A stretch of DNA of 16,407 nucleotides, from contig MU401912.1 in the NCBI GenBank assembly GCA_022579005.1, positions 1 through 16,407 of the forward strand, given 5' to 3'. The first letter of the stretch is position 1, and each line of letters starts with the position of its first letter. The notes under the pieces were generated by a model. That model saw nothing but the letters and a program-made list of their open reading frames with translations, did not search any database and had not been told where the DNA came from. This document shows positions 1 to 11,200 of the stretch, in pieces. The stretch is from Poronia punctata (taxonomy: Eukaryota; Ascomycota; Sordariomycetes; Xylariales; Xylariaceae). Position numbers and translations under genes: made by a program.

Positions 1-3000
1 ATAGTATATTTTAAGTTTAAATATAAAAAAAAACTAGCTTTTATATATATTTAAGTTAAAGTTATTAAAAAAATAAAAACTTAAGCATACTAAATCTAGT
101 TACTAAAAATTTATTTTTAAGTTTATAATATATTTTTTATATTATTACTTAAGCTATAAATAAACTAGCTAAAAAACGCTAATAAAATAGCGCTACTTAA
201 GTTAAAAAATAAGCAAAAAAAATAAATAATAAAAAATATTATTTAATATTAAAAAAACTAAAGTAAATAAAAATATTTAGTAAAATAAAAAAGCTAGCTA
301 GTAAAATATAATACTTAAAAGCTAGCTAAATATTTAGTAAATATAAGCTATTTACTAAACTAATATAAAAAAAAAAAAAAGTTTATATTAAATAAAATAA
401 TAAATAAAGTAGTTATAATTAGTATAATAAATACTAAATTATAAAATATATACTTAGTTAATAAAAAAATAGTAAGCTATTGCTAAGCAAGCTAAAACTA
501 AGCTATAATATTATAAAAAATAAAAACTTATATTTTAATAAACTTATTATAACTTAAAATGTACTTTAAACTATTAATATAAAAAGTTAGTAAATAAAAG
601 CTAAAAAATAGCTAAAAAAATAAATAATATATTATATTATTAAAATAACTATAGCTAAAAACAAGCAACGTAGTTTAATAAGTATTATAAATAAAGCTAA
701 TAATAGTAGTAAAAACTATATTATAAGTAAAAATTTTTTAATAAGCTTTGCTAATATTAAAAAACGCTTTAATGCTTTTATTTTTATAAGCTTTTTTAAA
801 GTTTAACTTTTTATTAGCAGCTTTTAAAATAAGTATATATAATTAATATAAATAAGCATTTAAATTGCTTAAAAAGCTATTTTAATACTTTAAAAAAAAA
901 TTAAAAACTAAGCTTTATATATAATATTATTAAAGTTATTAAGTAAAAGCTTTTTTTTGCTAATATAAAACTGCTAAATATTAGCAAATATACTAATAAA
1001 TAAGTAGCAAAAATATAAACTATAAAAAAAGCAACTATAATAGTTAATGAATAATAAATAGTAACTAATTTTTAATAAATAGTAGTATAGCGTTGCTTTT
1101 TTTTTTAACTAATATAACTAGCTTTTTTTTAAAAACAACTATATACTAAAAGGCTAAGCTTGCTTTAAATAAGCAAAATATATATTAACTTATAATAATA
1201 ATAGTATTATTTAATAAAGTAGCATTTATATTTATATTTTAATTTTTATTTTTATTTTTAGCTTTAATAATAATAGCTTAATAGTTTTGCTAAGCGTTTT
1301 TAGTTTTAGTACAAAAATAGGTAATATATTATATAATTTATTAAGCTATACTAACTAAAGCAAAAGGTATTTAAAAAAAAATAAACATTTAAGTAATTAA
1401 TAAGCAAAAAAGCAGCAAACGTATAGTATAACAACTTTAGTAATCTTTTTTATAAAAAGCGTAATTAATATTGCTAAAATAGCAAAAATAGCAAATATAA
1501 AAATTTAAATATATATTAAGAATATAATACTAATAAAGCTTTTTACTAAGCATTGTTATAATTTTTAGCTTATTACTATTTAATTAAATAAAATTATAAT
1601 TAAAATTAAAAATTTAATAGTTTAAAAACAACTAACTTATATTAGCATTAAAAATATACTAATATATAAACTTAAAATAAAAAAGCTTTAAAGGTAATAT
1701 AATAGCAATTGTTTAATAAAAAGCTTAATAAAATAATAATACTAAAAAAAAAGTAAATACTAAAATAAAGTTATAAATAAAAAAAAATATATAAGGCTAA
1801 GTATAAGCTAACAAGTTAATAAAAAAACAACTTATAAAAGCTAATAAATTAATTTAATTAAAAAAATTAAAAATAGGCCTAATTAGTAAATATACTTATA
1901 AATACTAAAATTGCTAAAAACTAGCAACTTAAAAAAAAAAGCAATATAATAAAGCACCTAGCTAAAAAACTTATTTACTAAGCTATTTATATACAAACTA
2001 CTTATTAGCTAAAGCTACGCTAACTAATAGCTAAAGCCTTGCTAGTTATACTTTTTTTAATTCTTTTAGCTAGTTTAGTTACCTACTTAGCTAACTAAAT
2101 AAAAGTTATTTAATATACTTAGTTTTTAAAATTGCTAGCAACATTACTTTATAACTACTTTATTGCTTAAACCCTTATACTATTTTATATTATATTACTA
2201 AAAGAATTACTTTACTTGCTTTAACTTTAAGCTATTTAGCTTTAATAACTTATATAATATTATTTTACTTTAATAGTAAATAGAAAAATACTAGCTAGCA
2301 TACTTTTTTTTAAATAGCAGCAAAATTTAATTTATTTTAAATTATTATAAAAAAAATTATACTAGTTTAGTTATTTAATAATAAAAAGTTTAGCTAAATA
2401 TATTAAAGTTTAATATTATAGCAATTGCTTAAGCTGCTTAAAACGCTTTTATAAACGTGCTTAAAAAGTTTTATAATTAAGTACTTATTATAAGTAAAAA
2501 AGCTGCTTTTTATTTACTTAACTATATAATATAAAATTATGCTATTAACTTTTAAAAAAAAAACGCTTTTTAAAAAACCTTTTTACGCTATAACTACTAA
2601 AAAGCTAAACGCTTTAAAAGTTTAGCTAAAAAGAATATTAAATTTTAAACGTATTAGGAAATTAATATTATTATATAGTGCTTTTTTAATATTTATAAAT
2701 AAAAAAAATACTATAAAGCTATATTTTATAATTAATTACTAAAAACTTAATAGCATTATAATATTAATTTAATATTTAATCTTATTAATATTTAAACTAT
2801 AAGCATATTTTAGCATAGCTAAATAGTTTACTAAAATAAATTTTAAATTTTGTTTTTATTTAATTTAAATTAAAAAAGGTTATAAATAAAAAATTGCTTT
2901 TTAATATAAATATAAGCTTTTTAAATATACTATTATGCTTATAAAACTAATTAATACTTTAGCAACGTTTTAGTTTATAATAAATAATATTTTTTAAAAC

Positions 3001-5800
3001 CTTATAAATAATAGTTTACTTATTTATTTAAATAATTTACTTATTTATATAAATACTATTAAAAAACATAATTATATTATAAAAAAGGTTTTTTGCTGCT
3101 TAATTTAGTATAACTTTGCTATTATATTTTAAAAATATAAGTAGTAAGTTAAAAAAGTTAAATTTTTAAAATATATTATTAGTACTAAAAGTATTAAAAT
3201 AGCTTAAAATAAAATTAACTATATTATTAAAAAAAAAACTTAAAAACGCTTAAAAAATTATAATAATTTATAAGCTTTACTAACTTTTATTAATGCTTTA
3301 TTAAAAACTTTTTTAAAATAGTAAAGCTTTTAATAAACGTAAATAAAGTTAATGCTAAAACTTAAAAATAAACTAGCTAAATAGCTAAAGCTATATAAAT
3401 ACTTAAGCATAAATTTATTATAGCTTTAATTTTAGTTTACTTTAATTTTAACGCTATAGTATATATTAAAACTAACGCTTTTAACTACGCTTTTAGCATA
3501 GTTTTTTTTAAAAAAAATAAAAATAGTAAACTTTAACTTATTATATTTTATTTTTAAAAACTTTTGCTAGCAAAAATAAACTATAAAATTTATAATAAAA
3601 AATTGCTAATAATAGTTAACTTTTTTAATTAATAAAAATAGTACTTAAAAAGCGCTAAATATAAAATAAAAATTTATTTTAATTATTAAAACTTTGCTTA
3701 CTTTATTATTGCTAAAGTAATAAATAAAAAATAAGCAAAATAAGTATAATAACTATTAACTTATTAGTTTATTATTAACTATAAGCTTAAAAAATAAAAT
3801 AAAAAAGCTAATATTTTCTTTTAATTATAATAATATTAGCTTAAAAAAAAAAGCTAAAAACTAGCTTATTAAAGCAGTTTTATAAAAAAAACATTTTTTA
3901 TACTTTAAAAGCCTTTTAAAACAAGTTTTTTTTAATTATAGCACTACTAGCAAAATTATTAATAACTTTAGTAATTTTAAAATGCTTTTATAGCTTTAAA
4001 CTTTTAAAATAAAATTAAAACTTTATTAAGTATATAAAAAAAGCTAAACTTAAAAATTTTAAGTATAAGCTTAAATTAAAAGCATTATAAAAAAATGTAG
4101 TATTAAAAATAGTTTTTTATATTATAAAAACTATTTTTAAGTTTTTTATAACTTATAAATTAAAGTAATAAAATTAAAGTATAATACTTTTATAGCTAAT
4201 TATATAAGTATAAATAAAATACTTAAGCTAATTACTTATAACTTTTAGTAGCTAAATATAAAAAGTATTATTAAAAACTTTATAAGCAAATATTTTAAGT
4301 ACTAGTAAAATAAAGCTTTAAAGCACGCACTTTTTAAACTTTTATAGCTTATAAAGCTTTATTATTAACTATAAAACATAGTAATAATAAACTTTATTAT
4401 AAACTTTCTTTTTTTTAATAAATATAATTTTATATAAATAATAGTTAACTTTTTTACTAAAATAAAATAATTTATACTTTTAAAAGTAAATAAAAAAAAA
4501 ATTAAAAATTTTATTAAAATCTTTATTAAAATTTATTAAAAATATTATAACATTTTTTAAAATATTATTTTTAATAAAAATTTTAAATTTATTACTTACT
4601 TTTAAAAAAACTTTTTTAAGCTTATTAAAATTAAGCTTTATATAAGTACTATGTTTTATTTTTAAACTAATAGCTAAATAAAACAACTTAATTAGTTTTT
4701 TAAAGCATACTTTTAAGTATTTATTAACTATAAAATAAATAATTAAAAAAACTTATTACTTATAGCTAAATTTGCTTATAATAATACTTTTTTTATTTTA
4801 ATATATATAATTTTATTTTATGCTAATTATAAGTACTATTTATTAGCTTATAACTTATTACTAGCTAATATTAAATTTTTAAATTTTAGTAGTAAATTAT
4901 ATGCTTACTAAATAATAAAAGTTTATAAAACTGCTAAAAAATATTTTAAAGTTAGCTAAAAACAAATAAAAAAATAAGTAAATAAAAAAAAGCTTAAAGC
5001 TTTAAAGTATTAAAAAAATTAATTAGTAATATTAAGTACTTAAAATATTAAAACTAAATAACTAGTAAAAAAGCTTAATAAAAAACTTTTAAATTTTTTT
5101 TATATTTTTAATATTATTTTACTTACTACTATTAAACTTATACTACTTAAAAAGTAAAAAGTATATAGTACTTTTTATATTTTTTTAATTAAACTTTATT
5201 ACGCTAATAATTAAAAACCTTTTAACTTAAACTAGGTTTTATAAAATATAATATTAATTAAACTAAAAAAGTATTATATAAATAAAGTTGTTAACTTTAT
5301 AAAAACTTTTTAAAAAAAATATTAAGTATTTAATTAAATAAAAAAATTAGCTAGTAAAAAAAAATTAAACTTAAAAGCTTTATAATAACCTTATAAGTAA
5401 TAAAGCTAAAGCTATAATTAAAAAGTTTTACTAGCTTAAACTATAAAAACTAATAAATTTTTAAGCTATATAAAAAGCTAGCATAAATGCTTTTTAAGCA
5501 TAGCTTTAATATTTTATTTAAAAAGCTATTATAATAGTTTTAATTAACTTATACTATTACTAACTATATTAGCGCTTAAAACAAGCTTTAAAAAAAAAAG
5601 CTAATATTATATAAAACGTTTAAATAATAAAACCTAGCTAATTAAAAAGCTATAAGTATTAAAAATAGCTTTTTAAATAAAAAAGTTAAATAAAATTAAC
5701 TTATTAGTTTTATATTATATATACTTATAAATATAAAGTGCAAACTTTTTTTATATAAAAAAAATAAAAACTGCTAATTTATAGCTAAAAATAAAAATAA
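1..5800. repeat. RIP-degraded A+T-rich repeat block (left)
   Basis: About 5.8 kb of sequence made almost wholly of A and T, with remaining C and G mostly in GCT, ACT, AGC and AGT contexts. Stops occur in every frame; the longest open stretch, 68 codons at 4480-4686 on the minus strand, is low-complexity K/N/F/I translation of A+T sequence and is not a gene. The pattern fits transposon DNA mutated by RIP in a filamentous ascomycete. I could not identify the original element, its termini or its coding domains, and the left edge lies outside the window. From about 5810 the composition recovers gradually, with short C/G-bearing patches before the gene island. Assignment to RIP is firm; assignment to any transposon family is not possible from this sequence. 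Confidence 0.8.
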
Positions 5801-6275
5801 ATAAACTTATATTTCCTTTAAGGCCTAAAGAGGGACTTTTTCCTTATAAACCCTTTTAGCTTATATAAAATTATTAAATTAAATTAAAGCTATTCCCACT
5901 TCTAAGTCGCTATATTAAGCCCCTTGTCACACCTTAGGCAGGTTGCCTTCTTAGGTCGTCTTGTCTTGCAACTCTTGCTCGTGCAACTGCCGACATCTCG
6001 TGCTTCAACTGGACTTGCCATAAGCTCGGATATCAGCTCAAGCAGGTGCGCTGGGGGTCGTGAGCCAAGGCAATAGGTCCTGGGGGGATACGGAGCCTGC
6101 CATGCTGCGCAGTGTCGCGCTTAACGGTGTACCGCAAGGTACTTAGGTTTGGTAAAGAAAAAGGGGTACCTATTCCGTAAGATTCATAGCCTTTAGGGCC
6201 AGCTGCCAGGTAAGGAGCATCCAAATAGGTACTGTCATAACGGGTTTTCTTATAAATAATGTCGTCCATCTGGTT
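5801..6275. other. Kinase 3' flank and boundary with left A+T block
   Basis: Composition changes here from nearly pure A+T to normal. At 5810-5900 there is a transitional patch holding an AAGGCCT box and C and G runs set among A+T tracts, followed by ordinary intergenic DNA. No transposon terminus, target duplication or clear polyadenylation signal could be identified. The kinase mRNA should end here on the minus strand. One open frame (6033-6269, minus) is listed separately. Confidence 0.55.
6033..6269 (-). CDS. Possible 78-residue ORF directly downstream of kinase (doubtful)
   Basis: A 78-codon frame opens with a true ATG at 6269, six bases after the kinase TGA, on the same strand. Its translation starts MDDIIYKKTRYDSTYLD and is compositionally ordinary, without the K/N/F bias of A+T sequence. 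I do not recognise it. In a eukaryote it would normally lie in the kinase 3' UTR and would need its own transcript to be expressed. It could be a chance frame, the remnant of a neighbouring gene, or a lost C-terminal extension of the kinase. I looked for a splice route joining it to the kinase and found none: there is no suitable donor within intron-sized distance of the CCAG just before its ATG. Treat it as hypothetical. Confidence 0.15.
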   Translation of the reverse strand: MDDIIYKKTRYDSTYLDAPYLAAGPKGYESYGIGTPFSLPNLSTLRYTVKRDTAQHGRLRIPPGPIALAHDPQRTCLS

Positions 6276-7652
6276 TCATGAAGCAAACTGCTTAAAATAT
6301 GCATGCTCCAATGCCTCACTAGCTGTCCTGCGATCTTTAGGGTCCCACCTGAGTAAGCCCTGGAGGAGATCCGCAAAGAGTTCAATCTCATCTTCGGGAA
6401 AGTACCGTTTAACACCGGATGTCCCACTTTGGGGTTCGATAAAGAACTCTTTCCTTAACCTCTCCTGTAAAGACCTCGGTTCGTCTATTCCTTCTATGTC
6501 GTCATCAACCTCGACGACCATTCCATCCTCGTCAACCTCGTCTTGAAATACCTCTCGCCGGGATTCCCAAGTATCTGACCACCATGGTTCCGGTAGCTTG
6601 CCAAATATCAACGCAGCTTGGTAAAGAAGCTCATCCAACTCATCTCCAAAGGGTTGAAATAGCCTTTTGCCCGTACGAATCTCGTACAGGGTGCACCCAA
6701 GAGCCCAAAGATCACAGCCGGGGCCGACTTGTCTCTCTAAGGAGCATTCCGGGGCACGATACGGTTGTGGTATGCCTAGATCTTCTCTTGGCGCGCCGAC
6801 ATCGAAGGATTGGCCAAAGTCGATGACACACGCTTTGGGCAAAATGAGCTCTGGGTGGTCGTCGGCGACATGTTCCCATTTGATTGGATAGACCAGGTAT
6901 TGAGGGGCAGTCGTAACCAAATGCTGCCCTCCAGAAGGGAGAACAACATTGGCTGTTTGTGGTGCTCCAACGAGCTCGAAGAGATCTTCCTCGGGCAATC
7001 CATCGAGGTTTAATATGCAAGCAAGGATGTTGGCGGGCCGAAAGTCTATGACCATCAGATATACAAACATTAAAAGAGGGGGCTAGGGAAACATACCGCC
7101 GTGACAAACGCCATGGGCATGAAGAGTGGCCATAGCTTGCGTAACTTGAAAGCAAACTTTCCTCAGCTCACTATCGGTTTTTGGTACCTCAAGTGAAGAC
7201 AGCCCGGACACTCGCGGACCCAGGACGGGATAGACAAATACTGAATGTGTACCATTAGGGCCTTTAATCTCAAAATGATCAAGTGGTAAGGCTAAGTACT
7301 CGGCGGGAAATTGTTTGCCGAATCCGAGGTCCATCATCTTTCTGACACGCACCGCCTCGGAACTATCGCGCTCAGAATCTTTAGACATCATTATCTTCAC
7401 CGCATAGTATTTGAAGGTATCACTTTTGGAGTCTCGACAGAGCCAGATATTTGCAAACCCGCCATGTCCCAACTTATGAATGACCTTGTACCGCTCGTAC
7501 AGGAGGTCACCAAGATGAACCGGATGATGGCCGCCTGGCTCGTAATCATATATATGCTCTAGCCAATCCCACCGACCATCGATCATCAAACCGTTGCCAA
7601 CTAGCTCTGTAGCCACGGGAGGCGAAGAGAAGTCCGGTGCTGCGTCGGACAT
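6276..7652 (-). CDS. SRPK-like serine/threonine protein kinase (two exons)
   Basis: Exons are 7652-7097 and 7045-6276, joined across a 51-bp intron, giving 441 residues. SRPK-family (CMGC group) kinases phosphorylate Ser/Arg-rich splicing factors in cytoplasm and nucleus; this member belongs to the divergent fungal branch, so its substrate is unknown. Visible motifs, numbered from the chosen ATG: an SRPK-type entry (YEPGGHHPVHLGD, about 37-49), glycine loop GHGGFANIW (62-70), ATP-binding Lys86 in YYAVKIM, catalytic loop HGDFRPAN (184-191) with Asp186, DFG at 261-263, APE at 283-285, CDLWALGCTLYE (296-307), an acidic stretch (352-373) and WDPKDRRTASEAL (418-430). About 70 residues separate the catalytic loop from DFG, where SRPKs carry their insert. 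The canonical catalytic-loop Lys is Arg188 and the third loop glycine is Ala. The same frame stays open upstream to a TAA at 7809-7811 with no other ATG, so 7652 (G at -3) is the best start. Composition is normal and shows no RIP. Family confidence is high; the exact N-terminus is less certain. Confidence 0.92.
7046..7096 (-). other. Spliceosomal intron in the kinase gene
   Basis: The intron is 51 bp, with donor GTATGT (7096-7091) and acceptor CATAG (ending at 7046). A CTGAT at 7058-7054 is a candidate branch site. Splicing joins G at 7097 to AC at 7045-7044 and so rebuilds the GAC codon of catalytic Asp186 (HG-D-FRPAN). Although its length is a multiple of three, the unspliced frame reads Gly-Met-Phe-Pro and then a TAG inside the intron. 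A retained intron would therefore truncate the kinase just before the catalytic residue. Confidence 0.93.
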
Positions 7653-7693
7653 GGCTGAAAGACGACGTTGAGAAAGGGGCCGGGATTGTACAT
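7601..7693 (-). other. Possible overlapping upstream ORF of kinase mRNA
   Basis: An ATG at 7693 lies 41 bases upstream of the chosen kinase ATG in a different frame. It opens a 30-codon frame (starting MYNPGPFLNV) that passes through the kinase start and stops at 7601. Its context is weak (T at -3), whereas the kinase ATG has G at -3. If the transcript begins upstream of 7693, this frame would reduce kinase translation. If transcription starts lower, it is irrelevant. Confidence 0.35.
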
Positions 7694-7941
7694 GGACCAA
7701 AGGTTCGACTGAGGCTGCTCGAGTTCGATGAAAGGGGTTATAAAGGGGATAAAACCTGCAACGCAGTCGAGATGGAGATGTGTATCCGTGGCTGTTTCTG
7801 ACAACAAATTAAAACTGAAATGTAAAGCCTCGATAACTACGCTTCATGGGTTTCGAGCGTATACTCTGTAAATATTTATATATACACAACCTGTATGTTA
7901 TGTACCTACTTTACTTGTACGTGTGCAAACATACCTACTGG
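7653..7941 (-). promoter_or_regulatory. Kinase 5' flank/promoter region, cut by a retroelement
   Basis: These 289 bp separate the kinase ATG from the LTR retrotransposon. A TTTATAA element (7744-7738 on the minus strand) lies 86 bases before the ATG and would place transcription start near 7710. Further upstream, 7860-7941 is richer in A+T but keeps C/G-bearing motifs such as TACCTAC, so RIP has not saturated it. Before the insertion this region continued at 14267. Confidence 0.45.
7938..7941. repeat. Target-site duplication, left copy (CTGG)
   Basis: CTGG directly precedes the left LTR and recurs directly after the right LTR (14263-14266). A 5-bp reading (ACTGG, 7937-7941 and 14262-14266) is possible if the last A of the LTR is counted as flank. 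Confidence 0.8.
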
Positions 7942-8199
7942 TGTGCTTTTAGTCCTACGGTGCCAACGTAGTTTAACGTACTAATTAAAGTATATAAACT
8001 TATATTAACTAGTATAAAAAACCTATTAATATATTATATATAAAGTAAAACAAAAAAGAAGTATTTAAAAGTTTAAAATATATAAAATATAAGTAAATAT
8101 TATACTTAGTACTTACTTTTAATTGTTTTATATTATTTTTTATATATTAGTATTTTTATTTTATATAGTTTACTTATTTTTGCAACTAGCAAATTTACA
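7942..8199. repeat. LTR of retrotransposon, left copy
   Basis: This 258-bp repeat starts TGTGCTTTTAG and ends TTTACA. It matches 14005-14262 without gaps. By my hand alignment about 23 positions differ, all of them transitions (about 91% identity). This copy keeps C and G in its first 80 or so bases, next to the gene island, and has lost them in its last 100, where the right copy still carries CC pairs. Confidence 0.92.
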
Positions 8200-8210
8200 T
8201 TATCTTTTTT
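8200..8210 (-). other. Candidate polypurine tract of the retroelement
   Basis: On the minus strand this reads AAAAAAGATAA directly before the LTR start, with a single pyrimidine in 11 bases. It is where a polypurine tract would lie if the element runs on the minus strand. In such A+T-rich DNA the match is only suggestive. Confidence 0.25.
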
Positions 8211-11200
8211 GCTAGCATAATTGTTTTTAATTATGCTTTTATACTTTTTATTACTATTATAAACTTTGTTGCTACCTTAATTATTTTAGTTAATTTTAGC
8301 TAGCGTTAATAGTTTTTTTTTATTTTACTATAATATTATTTTGCTTATATATTATAAGCTTTTTATAAAGTAGCTATTTTTTAAGTATGCTAAAAATAAG
8401 TTAGTATTATTATATTTATTTATTAATATTATACTTTTTAAGCTTTAAAATTAGTATATATTGCTTAAATAATAATTAATAATTATTTAAAAGCTATTAT
8501 AAAAAAGTTTAGCTTTATATGCTTATTGCTATATTTATAATACTTAATTTTTAATGCTATAAGTGCAAATTAAACCTTTTTTTTTTATAAGTAAGCTTAA
8601 ATTTAATTTTAAAATATTATTATGCTATTATATTACTAGCATGCTATTAGTACTTTATAATAAAGCGCTAGCTTTTTTTATATTTTTACTTTTTTTTTTT
8701 AGTTAGTTTATAAGTATATTTAATATATTTTATAGCATTTATACTTTAAAGCAGCTTAGTGCTAAATAAAAAAAAATAATTGCTATAGCTACTAAGCTTA
8801 AGTACTTAATTATATATTTATACTATAAAAGCAAATAAAGCAAGTAAGTTATAATATTAGTTTATTATAACTTTATAAAATATAATTTTTTAAAAGTTTT
8901 TATTAACTTTTTTAACTTTATTATTACTTTATAAATATAATAATATTATAAGCTTAAAAATAAATTTGTTAAATTTATGCTATTTTACTAATTTTATACT
9001 TATAAAGCTAGCACTATTATTATAAATTTATTTTTTTAAAAATTTAAAAGTATAGCTTATTTTTATTACTAAAAGCTTAGTATTAATAAATCCTATACTT
9101 AGTATAATTTTTACTTTTACTTATAATATAATATATTTAATATAAATAAGTATATTTTAGTTATTTATATATATATAGTTTATTATTTACTTTATAAGCA
9201 GCGCTAATAAAATAATTAGCTAAAAGTTAAGTAGTTAAATTATTAGCAGCTTTATAAGTTAATATAAAGTATATTTTATTATAACTTGCTATATAATAAA
9301 AACTATTTTAAAATACTAAAAAGCTTTGCTTATTTTATAAATTAAAACGCTAATACTTAAGTAGCTAAAATATTTATATAACTTATAACTTTTTTATATT
9401 AAATTTTTAAATTTAAATACTTTAAGTAGTAATATTGCTTAGCTTATAATGCTTATAATATATAAAAGCTTACTAAAAACGCGTTAAAAGTACTTTACTT
9501 TATAAAAGCGTTTTTTATATACTATAAAATGCTTATAGCTTTATTTAAAGTTAATATTTTTAAGCAAATCTAAGCTATACTAAATATGCTTAAAAATAGC
9601 TTATAAATTAAGTTTATTAAGTTATTATAGCAACGTTACTTTTAGTGCTACTTTATTATTAGCTATAGCTTTTTTAAGCTTTAATAGCTAGTTAGCTAAT
9701 ATATTTGCTTTATTTAGCTTATATACTATTTAAACTTTATAATATTTTATAGTATTAAAAAATTAAACTATTTATATAAGTTGCTTTGCTTTTATTTAAA
9801 TAAGCGTTAGTAACTAGTAGTTTATTTAAACTATTATATTATTACTTTTAACTTAGTAATGCTAATATTATAAGCTAAGCATAATTATAAAAAGTTTACA
9901 TTTTTATATAAAATATTAAAACTGCGTTTTTATAAGCTTTTTAAAGTAGTAAGCTATAAAGTATAATAATAATTTTATATTATATAAATAAAGCTATATT
10001 AAGCAAGCTTTAATATATAAGCTATTTAAATTAAAGTTAATAATAAATAAAAGTTGCTAGTTAAAACTTTAAACTATAAGTATTATAGTAATAGCTATAT
10101 AAATTTTATATTATATTTTTTATATTTTTAATAATAATATTATTAGCATATTTTTTAAGCTGCTTAAAAAAGCAATTAAAAGTGCTAAATAATATACAAA
10201 GTAATATATAAAGTGCTTAAAGTATTTTATAGCATTTATAAACACTTAAATTTTAATTATAGTTTATAATATTAAACGTTTAAGTATTATAAATACCTTA
10301 GCTAAATTAGCTTTAATTTTATTAATAAATATATAAAAGCTTAAAAAAACGCTTTTATAAATAAATATAAAGTACTTTTATATATTAATTATTATTTTAT
10401 ATTTTATAAAGCAAGCAAATATTTTATAGTAGCGTTTATAAAATTATTTAATTAAATTTTTTTAAATATAAATATTATTTAAAAAGCTAGCAAACTACTT
10501 ATAATACTTTTTAAATATTTTTTAAATTAGCGCTTAAAATATTATAAATATATTATATAGCTTAAATAGTATAATAAGCTACTTATAAATACTAAAAAGT
10601 ATTATAAATATAGTTTTTTTATAGTTTTTTTTATAAACTTTAATATGCTAAAAGCTATTTTTTAAGTTAATAAAAATATATTATTAATAGCTAACAGCAC
10701 GCTAAACTTTATTTTATATATTTAAAAGCAAGTATATATACTTTTTAATTTATTTATTAACTTTTTAAAAATTGCAGCATATATGCTATATAACGTTTTT
10801 ATTATATTTAAAAAAGTTTTTATTTAGCATAATAGCTTTTAAGGCCTTTTTTAAAGTTAAAAGCGCTAATAATCTTTATAAACTTTTGCTTTTTTAAATA
10901 TAAATACTAAAATAAGCTTTAATAAAGTTATAAAGCGCATATTTTTATAAAAAGCTATACTTTTATAGTAGTAGCTTAATAAGTACGTTATTATTAGTAT
11001 TAATATAATATTTAATTTTAACTATAATATTTATATATTATTTTTTAAAATTAAATAAGCTTAAAAAAATTTTTACGTATTAGTTTAGTAATGCTTAAAT
11101 TTTAAAGTTTTAAAATATTGCTTTATACTACTTAACTTTTATTACTAGCTTTATAACGCTTAGCATATAAGTTATACTTATTTAAATTAGCTTTAAAATG

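Noticed and set aside
3285..3345. Plus-strand INAL.KTFL string resembling the FGLTNAPxTFQ reverse-transcriptase motif
   Set aside because: One codon too long between the key residues, and no YLDDI-like block follows at the expected distance.
4480..4686. 68-codon open frame on the minus strand in the left A+T block
   Set aside because: It is composed of K, N, F, I and L runs expected from translating A+T sequence, with no domain and no neighbouring coding signal.
1..5800. Mitochondrial or plasmid origin for the A+T-rich DNA
   Set aside because: The A+T blocks are continuous with a nuclear-type gene with a spliceosomal intron, contain no mitochondrial gene, and the LTR pair shows directional transitions as expected of RIP on nuclear repeats.
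6270..6300. Splice joining the kinase to the downstream 78-codon frame through the CCAG before its ATG
   Set aside because: No plausible donor lies at intron distance; the nearest GT would leave an intron of about 20 bases. The kinase also ends naturally after its last kinase-domain helix.
6259..7562. Several frames of 67-147 codons on both strands across the kinase gene
   Set aside because: They overlap the kinase exons in other frames, show no recognisable domains and are shadows of the coding sequence.
7653..7700. Kinase N-terminus starting at 7700 (16 residues longer)
   Set aside because: The codon at 7700 is TTG, not ATG. The frame stays open further upstream but contains no ATG before the TAA at 7809-7811, so ATG 7652 is preferred.
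10440..10560. Minus-strand string reading FLNNIYI with a preceding KYLKKYYK, resembling a mutated gypsy reverse-transcriptase YLDDI block
   Set aside because: Spacing to the expected following serine and histidine pattern is off by one codon at two places, and such strings are common in A+T translations. It is not enough to assign a superfamily.
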